NCBI GenBank assembly: GCA_030832695.1
Contig: JAURIP010000069.1
Span: 1-7,482 of the forward strand
Source of the DNA: Sediminibacterium sp.
GTDB taxonomy: Bacteria > Bacteroidota > Bacteroidia > Chitinophagales > Chitinophagaceae
Reading direction: 5' to 3'
DNA: 7,482 bases
The notes beneath the pieces are model-generated. The model searched no databases and was not told the DNA's origin. It saw only the letters and a program-made list of their open reading frames with translations. Of this stretch, positions 1 through 5,493 are shown piece by piece; the first letter of the stretch is position 1; every line of letters starts with the position of its first letter. The translations under genes were made by a program, and so were the position numbers.

Positions 1-13
1 TGCAAATCTTCAT
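1..13 (-). CDS. Possible 5' end of a divergent gene, perhaps NAD+ synthase (partial)
   Basis: Reading the minus strand leftwards from base 13 gives ATG AAG ATT TGC (M-K-I-C) before the window ends. Only four codons are visible, so this cannot be identified from sequence alone. Two things make it plausible. Bacteroidota glutamine-dependent NAD+ synthases commonly begin with a similar M-K-I start, and from memory nadE is a frequent neighbour of gldB in this phylum. A box one mismatch from TAnnTTTG (GACCTTTG, bases 25 to 18 on the minus strand) ends four bases before this ATG. If real, the gene is divergent from gldB with 55 bases between start codons. It could equally be chance. Confidence 0.3.
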
Positions 14-57
14 ATGGCAAAGGTCGGTTTTTAACAGAAATAACCTCGCTTTTTTTG

Positions 58-65
58 TACTTTCG
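58..65 (+). promoter_or_regulatory. Candidate -7 box for gldB
   Basis: TACTTTCG differs at one position from the Bacteroidota -7 consensus TAnnTTTG. It ends three bases before the gldB ATG at 69, which would place the transcript start at or next to the start codon. No TTG is seen at the expected -33 distance. One-mismatch boxes are common in AT-rich DNA, so this is tentative. Confidence 0.3.
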
Positions 66-68
66 AGG

Positions 69-1079
69 ATGCGTTTCCTAATTTTTATCTTATTTATCCT
101 AATTGTTGGCACTAGTTCCTGTGGGCGAATGCAAAATAACCCTGCGCAAAATGCCCCGGAAATTATTTTGTCGATGGAAAGACTGGATCAGGTATTGTTT
201 AACATGGATACCCTTCATTTGAAGGATAGCCTATTGAAAATGAATACCCGGTATCCGTTTATAAGTGAAGTATTGTTGCAGCAAATGTTGGCGATTGATT
301 CCGGGAATAGTGAAGCAGCGTTACTTTCATTTTTAAATGCGTATCGACCCATTTTTGAAGCTGTGCAAAAAATTAATGCACCTGCAAGCGCACATCCACA
401 ATTACAAGCCCTTTTTAAATACCTACACTATTATTTTCCAGCCTACCCATTGCCAAAAAAAATTATTTATTTTATTGGGCCTATAGATGGTTTTGGGAAC
501 TCAATTGGTTCGGATTATATGGCTGTTGGATTACAAATGTTCTTGGGGGATACTTCAACCTGGTATCAATCGGAACAATTTCAAAAATACTTTCCATCTT
601 ATATCAGTCGCAATTTCACAACCCGATTTATTCCCATTACTGCAGCAAAAAATTTAATACAGGATATGGCACCGAATAGTAGGGTAACGCGTGGCTTGAT
701 CATTGAAATGATTGAAATGGGAAAAAGGCAATATATTTTAAAGAAACTATTACCTGCATCTAATGATGCTGATTTATTCGGATATAGTGAATCACAATAT
801 GCGGCTACGATGAAAGCAGAACAAGATATTTGGAGCTATTTATTAAAAATGAATTTGATTTATTCCAAGGATCCTAAAGTGGCAAGGCAGCTATTAAGCG
901 AAGGGCCTTTTAGTATTTATTTTGGGAACGAAATTCCTGGAAATGTTGGTGTTTTTATAGGCTATCAAATAGTAAAATCATGGATGGAGCAACAATCTCA
1001 ACTAGATCAATCAAATTTAGTAGCGTTGTTACAAATGCCGGCAGAAAAAATATTTACCGAAAGTAAATACAAACCTTAA
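69..1079 (+). CDS. gldB: GldB-family gliding-motility-associated lipoprotein
   Basis: A 336-residue protein resembling GldB, a lipoprotein needed for gliding motility in Flavobacterium johnsoniae and also found in many non-gliding Bacteroidota; its biochemical role is not established. The N-terminus is a lipoprotein signal: a hydrophobic stretch at residues 3-14 followed by GTSSC with the likely lipidated Cys18. The lipobox is loose (Thr at -3), as is often seen in this phylum. No acidic surface-export motif follows the Cys, so a periplasm-facing anchor is inferred. Family-like segments are the early E-R-L-D-Q-x-L-F block (37-44), the YYFPAYPLPK block (121-130), the IGSDYMAVGLQMFLG block (146-160), and the C-terminal PGNVGVFIGYQIVKSWME block (290-307). 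The start at 69 is fixed by the signal peptide; the next Met is residue 21, past the Cys. The gene stands alone: gldC, its frequent partner, is not downstream, and apaG converges on it 26 bases away. Confidence 0.85.
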   Translation: MRFLIFILFILIVGTSSCGRMQNNPAQNAPEIILSMERLDQVLFNMDTLHLKDSLLKMNTRYPFISEVLLQQMLAIDSGNSEAALLSFLNAYRPIFEAVQKINAPASAHPQLQALFKYLHYYFPAYPLPKKIIYFIGPIDGFGNSIGSDYMAVGLQMFLGDTSTWYQSEQFQKYFPSYISRNFTTRFIPITAAKNLIQDMAPNSRVTRGLIIEMIEMGKRQYILKKLLPASNDADLFGYSESQYAATMKAEQDIWSYLLKMNLIYSKDPKVARQLLSEGPFSIYFGNEIPGNVGVFIGYQIVKSWMEQQSQLDQSNLVALLQMPAEKIFTESKYKP

Positions 1080-1093
1080 AATAGTAATAAATG

Positions 1094-1109
1094 CTAGTTG
1101 AACAACTAG
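1094..1109. terminator. Short palindrome between gldB and apaG, possible weak shared terminator
   Basis: CTAGTTG-AA-CAACTAG is a perfect inverted repeat with 7-base arms and a 2-base centre; a realistic hairpin would have six pairs and a GAAC loop. It lies between the convergent stops of gldB (1079) and apaG and includes the apaG TAG (1106-1108). Flanking runs are short (AAA on the left, TTT on the right) and no real U-tract follows on either strand, so terminator activity is only possible. Confidence 0.3.
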
Positions 1110-1492
1110 TTTAGTTTGACTGGGGCCACCATTTTAAATGATGGAATATTAACATGAATAAGCTCCTTCGTGTCGATGTTTTCCATGGTATAGTGTCCTT
1201 GCATTTTTCCTAACTCACTTTTTAAATGACAGCCACTTACATATTGGTAATTTTGACCTGGCATGATTAAGGGTTGAACACCAACTACGCCTTCGCCTTC
1301 TACTACACGAAATTCACTATTGCTATCATACACTTCCCAATAGCGCTTTAATAATTTTACAGGAAATGAATTGTGGTTTTCAATCGTAATACGATACGCA
1401 AACATGTACTCGTTTTGCAAAGGATTACTATAATCTTTTTGGTAAAAAGTTTCGATACTTACCTCTATGCCTTCTGAAATTTTAGAGACCAT
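1106..1492 (-). CDS. apaG: ApaG family protein (DUF525)
   Basis: A 128-residue single-domain ApaG protein, the usual family length. ApaG has a fibronectin-III/immunoglobulin-like beta-sandwich fold. In Salmonella corD/apaG mutants affect Co2+ resistance and Mg2+ efflux, and the same domain occurs in some F-box proteins; its molecular activity is unsettled. Family hallmarks are the central strand with RYWEVYDSN, the glycine motif GEGVVG (about residues 66-71), the following QPLIMPG turn, YQYVSG, and MQGHYTM near the C-terminus. I chose the ATG at 1492 over an in-frame TTG at 1510. The ATG gives the standard M-V-S-K-I-S-E-G-I start and has a GAGGAAA sequence nine bases upstream. It is not beside ksgA or apaH as in enterobacteria. 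It is convergent with gldB and divergent from the isocitrate dehydrogenase gene. Confidence 0.92.
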   Translation of the reverse strand: MVSKISEGIEVSIETFYQKDYSNPLQNEYMFAYRITIENHNSFPVKLLKRYWEVYDSNSEFRVVEGEGVVGVQPLIMPGQNYQYVSGCHLKSELGKMQGHYTMENIDTKELIHVNIPSFKMVAPVKLN

Positions 1493-1501
1493 ATTATGTC
1501 G

Positions 1502-1508
1502 TTTCCTC
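1502..1508 (-). promoter_or_regulatory. Purine-rich ribosome binding site of apaG
   Basis: On the minus strand GAGGAAA lies nine bases before the ATG at 1492. It overlaps the alternative TTG at 1510, so it supports the ATG start. Shine-Dalgarno use is weak in Bacteroidota, so this is supporting rather than decisive evidence. Confidence 0.4.
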
Positions 1509-1608
1509 AAATAACCTGCAGAGAATACTGCGTAGTAAAAATAGCGTAAAATGGGTCGGATTTTACAAAATAAGAAGCAATTTTTTTTTAAACAACAGCT
1601 AAGTCGCG

Positions 1609-1616
1609 TAACTTTG
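1609..1616 (+). promoter_or_regulatory. Bacteroidota-type -7 promoter box for isocitrate dehydrogenase
   Basis: TAACTTTG matches the Bacteroidota sigma-ABfr -7 consensus TAnnTTTG at every defined position. At the -33 distance there is a run of nine T (1581-1589) rather than a clear TTG. The predicted transcript start is near 1622, leaving a leader of about 55 bases. Inside the leader, TTAGG (1631-1635) and CCTAA (1647-1651) could form a weak five-pair hairpin. The rest of the 185-base divergent region shows nothing else recognisable, and no clear apaG promoter was found. Confidence 0.55.
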
Positions 1617-1677
1617 CGCCATCGAATCAGTTAGGAAGGGTTTTTGCCTAAAATTTTCGCTAAAAAATACGAATCAA

Positions 1678-3129
1678 ATGAAAATAGCTGTTGCAAAAGG
1701 GGATGGAATTGGACCAGAAATAATGGAAGTGGTTATTGCTATTTTTAATGCTGCTAAAGTGCCCATGGAGTATGAGATGGTAGATATGGGTAAGTGGGTT
1801 TTTGACAAAGGATTTAGTAATGGCATGACGCCCGAAGCCAAGCAAACCATTGAAGATTTAGGTATATTATTTAAAGGCCCGATGGAAACCCCTAAGGGTA
1901 AGGGCGTAAAAAGTGTGAATGTAACTGCAAGAAAAACCTGGAATACTTACGCAAACGATCGAAAATTTCAAACATTAAGTGGGGTAGATACCGTTTTTAG
2001 TAAAGCAGGAATTCCAATTGACCTCACCATTGTAAGAGAAAATATTGAAGATACCTATGGTGGAATTGAGCATATGTTAACGCAAGATGTGGCATTGGGT
2101 CGCAGGTTTATAACACGTCCAGGTAGCGAGCAAGTAATTCGTTATGCATTTGAAATGGCCAAGAAAAAAGGTGCACGTCGTATTACTTGTGGTCACAAGG
2201 CCAATATTATGAAATTAACAGATGGTTTATTTCTTGAAGTTTTTAAAGAAGTAGCCAAAGAATATCCTGAATTAAAATCGGATGATGTGATAGTGGATGA
2301 CCTATGTATGAAATTAGTGAGCCGTCCTGATTTGTTTGATTTAATTGTATTAACCAATTTACAAGGAGATATAGTGAGTGACTTGTGCGCTGGATTGGTG
2401 GGTGGACTTGGTTTTGCACCCTCTGCAAATATTGGGGATCATATTTCAATTTTTGAAGCAGTACACGGCACTGCACCAGATATCGCAGGAAAAAATATTG
2501 CAAATCCAACTTCATTATTATTAAGTGGTTTAAGCATGCTTCGCCATTTAGGTTTAATGGAGCAAGCGGTGGTTATTGAAAATGCATTATTATATACTTT
2601 GGAATCAGGCGTGCATACAGGAGATTTTGGCGATAAAAATATTCCTTCCGTAAATACCACTGTATTTGCGCAAGCGATTATTGATAATTTTGGCAAACAA
2701 CCAAAACACAGTCCTAAACCTTTCTTGCCTAATTTTTATGTTACACCTACTAATTTTAAATTGGAACATAATCCAATGTTGCAAAGTGATTTAAGAGATC
2801 AACATAAAATTGTTGGGGTTGATTTTTTTATAGAAAGTGCGGATCAACCAAAAGTAATTGCGGATAAATGTTTGACACATGCAAGCGAAAGTCTTAAGTT
2901 GGTCACCATTACTAATCGCGGCACGCAGGTATGGCCATCAGGTTCGGTTTTCACCAATTTGGTGAATCAATTTTATTGCCGTTTTGAAACCGTAAATGAA
3001 GCGCCACTATCGCAGGATCAGGTCATTGATTTGTACCGATCTTTGGCCAAGGATTTTAAAATTTGTTCCTTAGAAGTCCTTAATATGTGGGCCGATAAAA
3101 AAGCATATGGTTTGGCCCAAGGCCAGTAG
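1678..3129 (+). CDS. icd: Isocitrate dehydrogenase, long Thermus-like type, predicted NAD+-dependent
   Basis: Oxidatively decarboxylates isocitrate to 2-oxoglutarate in the TCA cycle; cytosolic, expected dimer. At 483 residues it is longer than E. coli Icd (416) and resembles the Thermus thermophilus enzyme, which has an extra C-terminal domain. The catalytic domain (about 1-342) has these residues. Substrate contacts are S79-x-N81-x-x-x-R85, R95 and R120 in VRENIEDTYGG, with Y127. The catalytic Lys is K174 (GHKANIMKL). Metal ligands are D207 and D231/D235 in NLQGDIVSD. The nucleotide loop HGTAPDIAGKNIANP (263-277) carries D268-I269 where NADP-dependent E. coli Icd has Lys344-Tyr345, which predicts NAD+ preference. 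The small C-terminal domain (about 375-483) includes ITNRGTQVWPSG. 3-Isopropylmalate dehydrogenase is the main alternative, but the S-x-N pair and extra domain favour isocitrate. The ATG at 1678 begins the standard MKIAVAKGDGIGPEI strand. It appears monocistronic, with its own promoter box and terminator. Confidence 0.9.
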   Translation: MKIAVAKGDGIGPEIMEVVIAIFNAAKVPMEYEMVDMGKWVFDKGFSNGMTPEAKQTIEDLGILFKGPMETPKGKGVKSVNVTARKTWNTYANDRKFQTLSGVDTVFSKAGIPIDLTIVRENIEDTYGGIEHMLTQDVALGRRFITRPGSEQVIRYAFEMAKKKGARRITCGHKANIMKLTDGLFLEVFKEVAKEYPELKSDDVIVDDLCMKLVSRPDLFDLIVLTNLQGDIVSDLCAGLVGGLGFAPSANIGDHISIFEAVHGTAPDIAGKNIANPTSLLLSGLSMLRHLGLMEQAVVIENALLYTLESGVHTGDFGDKNIPSVNTTVFAQAIIDNFGKQPKHSPKPFLPNFYVTPTNFKLEHNPMLQSDLRDQHKIVGVDFFIESADQPKVIADKCLTHASESLKLVTITNRGTQVWPSGSVFTNLVNQFYCRFETVNEAPLSQDQVIDLYRSLAKDFKICSLEVLNMWADKKAYGLAQGQ

Positions 3130-3138
3130 TTAGGCATG

Positions 3139-3172
3139 ATTTAAAGCTTTCGGCTTTAAATTGTTTGTTTTT
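3139..3172 (+). terminator. Rho-independent terminator after isocitrate dehydrogenase
   Basis: ATTTAAAGC (3139-3147) and GCTTTAAAT (3153-3161) form a perfect nine-pair stem with a TTTCG loop. It is followed by TGTTTGTTTTT. It starts nine bases after the stop codon and separates this gene from pdhC. The stem is AT-rich, so efficiency may be modest. Confidence 0.7.
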
Positions 3173-3194
3173 ACTATAAATTTCCCTTTCCGGC

Positions 3195-3224
3195 TTGAAA
3201 AAAACCATTTTTAGTGTAATTTTA
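3195..3224 (+). promoter_or_regulatory. Candidate pdhC promoter
   Basis: TTG (3195-3197) is followed after 19 bases by TAATTTTA (3217-3224), one mismatch from the -7 consensus TAnnTTTG. Spacing fits the -33/-7 arrangement of Bacteroidota promoters. The predicted transcript start is about 25 bases before the pdhC ATG. It lies just after the upstream terminator, as expected for a separate transcription unit. Confidence 0.4.
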
Positions 3225-3253
3225 CCACTCATTTACAAAATAGTCTTTTACCT

Positions 3254-3853
3254 ATGGCTGAAGTTATCTTAATGCCCCGTTTGAGTGATACAATGACTGA
3301 AGGAGTTATTGCTGCATGGCATAAAAAAGTGGGGGATACTGTTAAAAAAGGAGATTTATTAGCCGAAATAGAAACGGATAAAGCAACCATGGAATTGGAG
3401 AGCTATCAACAAGGTGTTTTATTACATATAGGCACACCTCGTGGTGGTAAATTGCAAGTCAATGATTTATTAGCCATTATTGGAACCGCTGGTGAAGATG
3501 TTTCTGCTTTAGTAGCACAAAACACCAACACAGGTTCTGAAACAAAAGCTGCCCCTGAAAATGTAAAAGTGGAAACACCTGCTGCTATAGCTGTAAGTTC
3601 AGATAATACTGATTTTAGTAAGATGGATGAAGTGGTTTTAATGCCACGATTAAGTGATACGATGACGGAGGGTGTAATTGCAGGATGGCAAAAAAAGGTA
3701 GGAGATGCCGTAAAGAAAGGAGAAATTTTAGCGGACATTGAAACGGATAAAGCAACCATGGAATTAGAATCCTATAAAGATGGGATTTTATTATATCAAG
3801 GTGCCAACGCGGGAGAGAAAATTTTAGTGAATCAATTGTTGTGTATCATCGGA
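3254..3853 (+). repeat. Tandem lipoyl-domain duplication within pdhC
   Basis: Residues 1-77 and 124-200 align without gaps at an offset of 123 codons (369 bases), with 56 of 77 residues identical by my count. Around the lipoyl-lysine codon 26 bases are identical in both copies (3371-3396 and 3740-3765), including synonymous positions. This is an internal gene duplication, not a mobile repeat. Confidence 0.85.
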
Positions 3854-4873
3854 CAACCTGGATTGGATATTGATGCGATTGTAAAATCGGTCAAAAGTGC
3901 ATCTGATAGTCCTGCAGCTTCAGCGCCCGTTGCACAAGAATCAAAAGCGATAGCAACACCAGCATCAACTGCAGTTCCTGTAGTAGCAGCGCCAGTTGCA
4001 CCAGCAGCTTCGGTGGTGAATGAAGGACGAATTTTTGCTTCACCACTTGCTAAAAAAATAGCAAAAGAAAAAGGGGTGGATTTAAAATATGTAAAAGGAT
4101 CAGGGGAGCATGGAAGAATTACTAAAACTGATTTAGATAATTATACACCAGCGAGTGCAAGTAATTATACCGCATCGGCGCCTGTTGGGCAAGTAAGTTT
4201 TATTGATACGCCAGTATCACAAATGCGCAAAGTAATTGCGAAGCGTTTAAGCGAAAGTTTATTTACAGCACCTCATTTTTATTTGACGATGAAAATAAAT
4301 ATGGATGCAGTAGTGGAGGCACGTGCGATGGTGAATGAAACTTCTCCGGTTAAAATAAGCTTTAATGATTTTATCGTTAAAGCAGTAGCGCTTTCCTTAA
4401 AGCAACATCCTAAAGTAAATAGCAGTTGGTTGGGCGATGTTATTCGCACGAATCATCATGTAAATATTGGTATTGCAGTAGCAGTAGAAGAAGGTTTGTT
4501 GGTTCCTGTACTTCGTTTTGCTGATGGTTTAAGCTTATCGCAGATCAGTATTTCTGTTAAGGAGTTTGCGAAAAAAGCAAAAGATAAAAAATTACAACCA
4601 GCCGATTGGGAAGGAAGTACTTTCACTATTTCTAATTTAGGTATGTTTGGTATAGATCAATTCACGGCAATCATTAATACACCAGACGCTTGTATTTTAG
4701 CAGTGGGTGGTATTGCACAAGAGCCTATTGTTAAAAATGGTCAAATTGTACCTGGAAATGTTATGAATGTAAGCTTAAGCTGTGATCACCGCGTAGTGGA
4801 TGGCGCAACAGGGTCTACATTCTTACAAACATTAAAAAGTTATTTAGAAGCACCCATTAAAATGTTTATTTAA
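3254..4873 (+). CDS. pdhC: Pyruvate dehydrogenase complex E2, dihydrolipoyllysine acetyltransferase
   Basis: Transfers the acetyl group from E1-formed acetyl-dihydrolipoamide to CoA and forms the core of the cytosolic pyruvate dehydrogenase complex. The 539 residues show the full E2 order. There are two lipoyl domains (1-77 and 124-200), each with a DKA lipoylation site (Lys43, Lys166). Ala/Pro/Ser-rich flexible linkers lie at about 84-121 and 211-257. The peripheral subunit-binding domain is at about 258-297 (SPLAKKIAKEKG, GSGEHGRITKTDL). The acetyltransferase domain spans about 317-539, with the DHRVVDG motif supplying catalytic His512 and Asp516, and FTISNLGMFGI at 457-467. The start is certain because MAEVILMPRLSDTMTEG is the canonical first lipoyl strand. 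A branched-chain or 2-oxoglutarate E2 is less likely: two lipoyl domains and the PRLSDTMTEG sequence are PDH-like. Genes for E1 and E3 are not adjacent, so E2 seems to be expressed from its own unit. Confidence 0.95.
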   Translation: MAEVILMPRLSDTMTEGVIAAWHKKVGDTVKKGDLLAEIETDKATMELESYQQGVLLHIGTPRGGKLQVNDLLAIIGTAGEDVSALVAQNTNTGSETKAAPENVKVETPAAIAVSSDNTDFSKMDEVVLMPRLSDTMTEGVIAGWQKKVGDAVKKGEILADIETDKATMELESYKDGILLYQGANAGEKILVNQLLCIIGQPGLDIDAIVKSVKSASDSPAASAPVAQESKAIATPASTAVPVVAAPVAPAASVVNEGRIFASPLAKKIAKEKGVDLKYVKGSGEHGRITKTDLDNYTPASASNYTASAPVGQVSFIDTPVSQMRKVIAKRLSESLFTAPHFYLTMKINMDAVVEARAMVNETSPVKISFNDFIVKAVALSLKQHPKVNSSWLGDVIRTNHHVNIGIAVAVEEGLLVPVLRFADGLSLSQISISVKEFAKKAKDKKLQPADWEGSTFTISNLGMFGIDQFTAIINTPDACILAVGGIAQEPIVKNGQIVPGNVMNVSLSCDHRVVDGATGSTFLQTLKSYLEAPIKMFI

Positions 4874-4909
4874 AATAGCTGAGCAAGTATTAGCACTAAA
4901 AATTTATTT

Positions 4910-4947
4910 AAAGGCTTCGTTATTCTAAAAGTAACGGAGTCTTTTTG
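4910..4947 (+). terminator. Rho-independent terminator after pdhC
   Basis: AAAGGCTTCGTTA (4910-4922) pairs with TAACGGAGTCTTT (4932-4944) as a 13-pair stem with two G-U wobbles and a nine-base loop. The run of five T (4942-4946) overlaps the end of the stem. It lies 37 bases after the pdhC stop and 21 bases before the next start codon. Confidence 0.75.
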
Positions 4948-4968
4948 TTTAAATTAAAAATTTATTGA

Positions 4969-5424
4969 ATGAAAAAATTATTAAATGTTTTAAATGATTT
5001 CGAAAAGCAGGCGCCGCTTTATTTAACGAGTAATAAAATCGTATCTGAAGCAAATATTGGATGGCATATCATCCATAGCTGCTTGGTGATTACTTCAATT
5101 ACAGATGCGATCATGAAATCGGATCTTTCGCTTTATAAAAAGAAGTTTAGTTGGAAAGCATTTTTTGTGTTGCTTTTTAATAAAATTCCAAGAGGTAAAG
5201 CAAAAGCACCCTCATTCACCCAACCTGCTAACGAAGTTTCTATGGACATGATATTTCAGCATATTGCAAAAGCGCGCAATAGTGCTGAATTGCTTTTAAC
5301 GGTGAATAAAAATAAATATTTTACACATCCTATATTTGGAGACTTACAATTGCCAACTGCGATTAAATTTTTATACGTACACAGCTATCATCACGAAAAA
5401 ATAATAAGAGATATTTTACAATAA
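4969..5424 (+). CDS. DUF1569 / DinB-like putative metal-binding protein
   Basis: A 151-residue protein with no signal peptide or membrane segment, expected cytosolic. Its layout matches DUF1569, a branch of the DinB/YfiT-like four-helix-bundle superfamily whose members typically bind a divalent metal through three histidines. Matching features are GWHIIHS (31-37) on the second helix, the PRGKAKAP segment (74-81), HPIFGDL (120-126) before the last helix, and the C-terminal HSYHH cluster (138-142). By analogy the metal ligands would be His36, His138 and His142 (or His141). The superfamily includes thiol-dependent transferases and hydrolases, but the substrate here is unknown. The ATG at 4969 is the only sensible start. 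It follows the pdhC terminator by about 20 bases. No strong promoter box is visible; TCTTTTTG (4940-4947), one mismatch from TAnnTTTG, overlaps the terminator tail. Its own expression, or read-through from pdhC, are both possible. Confidence 0.75.
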   Translation: MKKLLNVLNDFEKQAPLYLTSNKIVSEANIGWHIIHSCLVITSITDAIMKSDLSLYKKKFSWKAFFVLLFNKIPRGKAKAPSFTQPANEVSMDMIFQHIAKARNSAELLLTVNKNKYFTHPIFGDLQLPTAIKFLYVHSYHHEKIIRDILQ

Positions 5425-5431
5425 GATGGTT

Positions 5432-5468
5432 AAAAAAATCCCCTCCTGATGTATCGGGAGGGGATTTT
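5432..5468. terminator. Strong bidirectional terminator between convergent genes
   Basis: The arms 5435-5449 and 5454-5468 form a 15-pair stem around a TGTA loop, with one G-U pair and a GC-rich core (CCCCTCC with GGAGGGG). The left side has seven A (5432-5438), giving a seven-U tail for the minus-strand transcript. The right side has four T for the plus-strand transcript. It therefore suits termination of both the DUF1569 gene (stop at 5424) and the metalloprotease gene (stop at 5494), more strongly for the latter. Confidence 0.85.
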
Positions 5469-5493
5469 AGGTTGAGGCTTTATTAATCACATA

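Noticed and set aside
1631..1651. Possible leader hairpin or riboswitch before isocitrate dehydrogenase
   Set aside because: Only a five-pair stem with an 11-base loop; no known riboswitch core is visible in the roughly 55-base leader.
1623..1676. Repeated CGAATCA (1623-1629 and 1670-1676) in the isocitrate dehydrogenase leader
   Set aside because: Seven-base matches 47 bases apart are expected by chance in AT-rich DNA; no symmetry or further copies support an operator.
1660..1845. Minus-strand open frame of 61 codons over the isocitrate dehydrogenase start
   Set aside because: Antisense to a clearly conserved gene; the translation is low-complexity (His/Phe/Ser/Ile-rich) with no recognisable domain.
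2243..2696. Two overlapping minus-strand open frames (2243-2515 and 2439-2696) inside isocitrate dehydrogenase
   Set aside because: They overlap each other and lie wholly inside a conserved coding region; no family motif or start signal.
3406..3759. Minus-strand open frame of 117 codons across the lipoyl domains of pdhC
   Set aside because: An antisense shadow; its openness comes from the codon content of the conserved lipoyl domains, and it resembles no known family.
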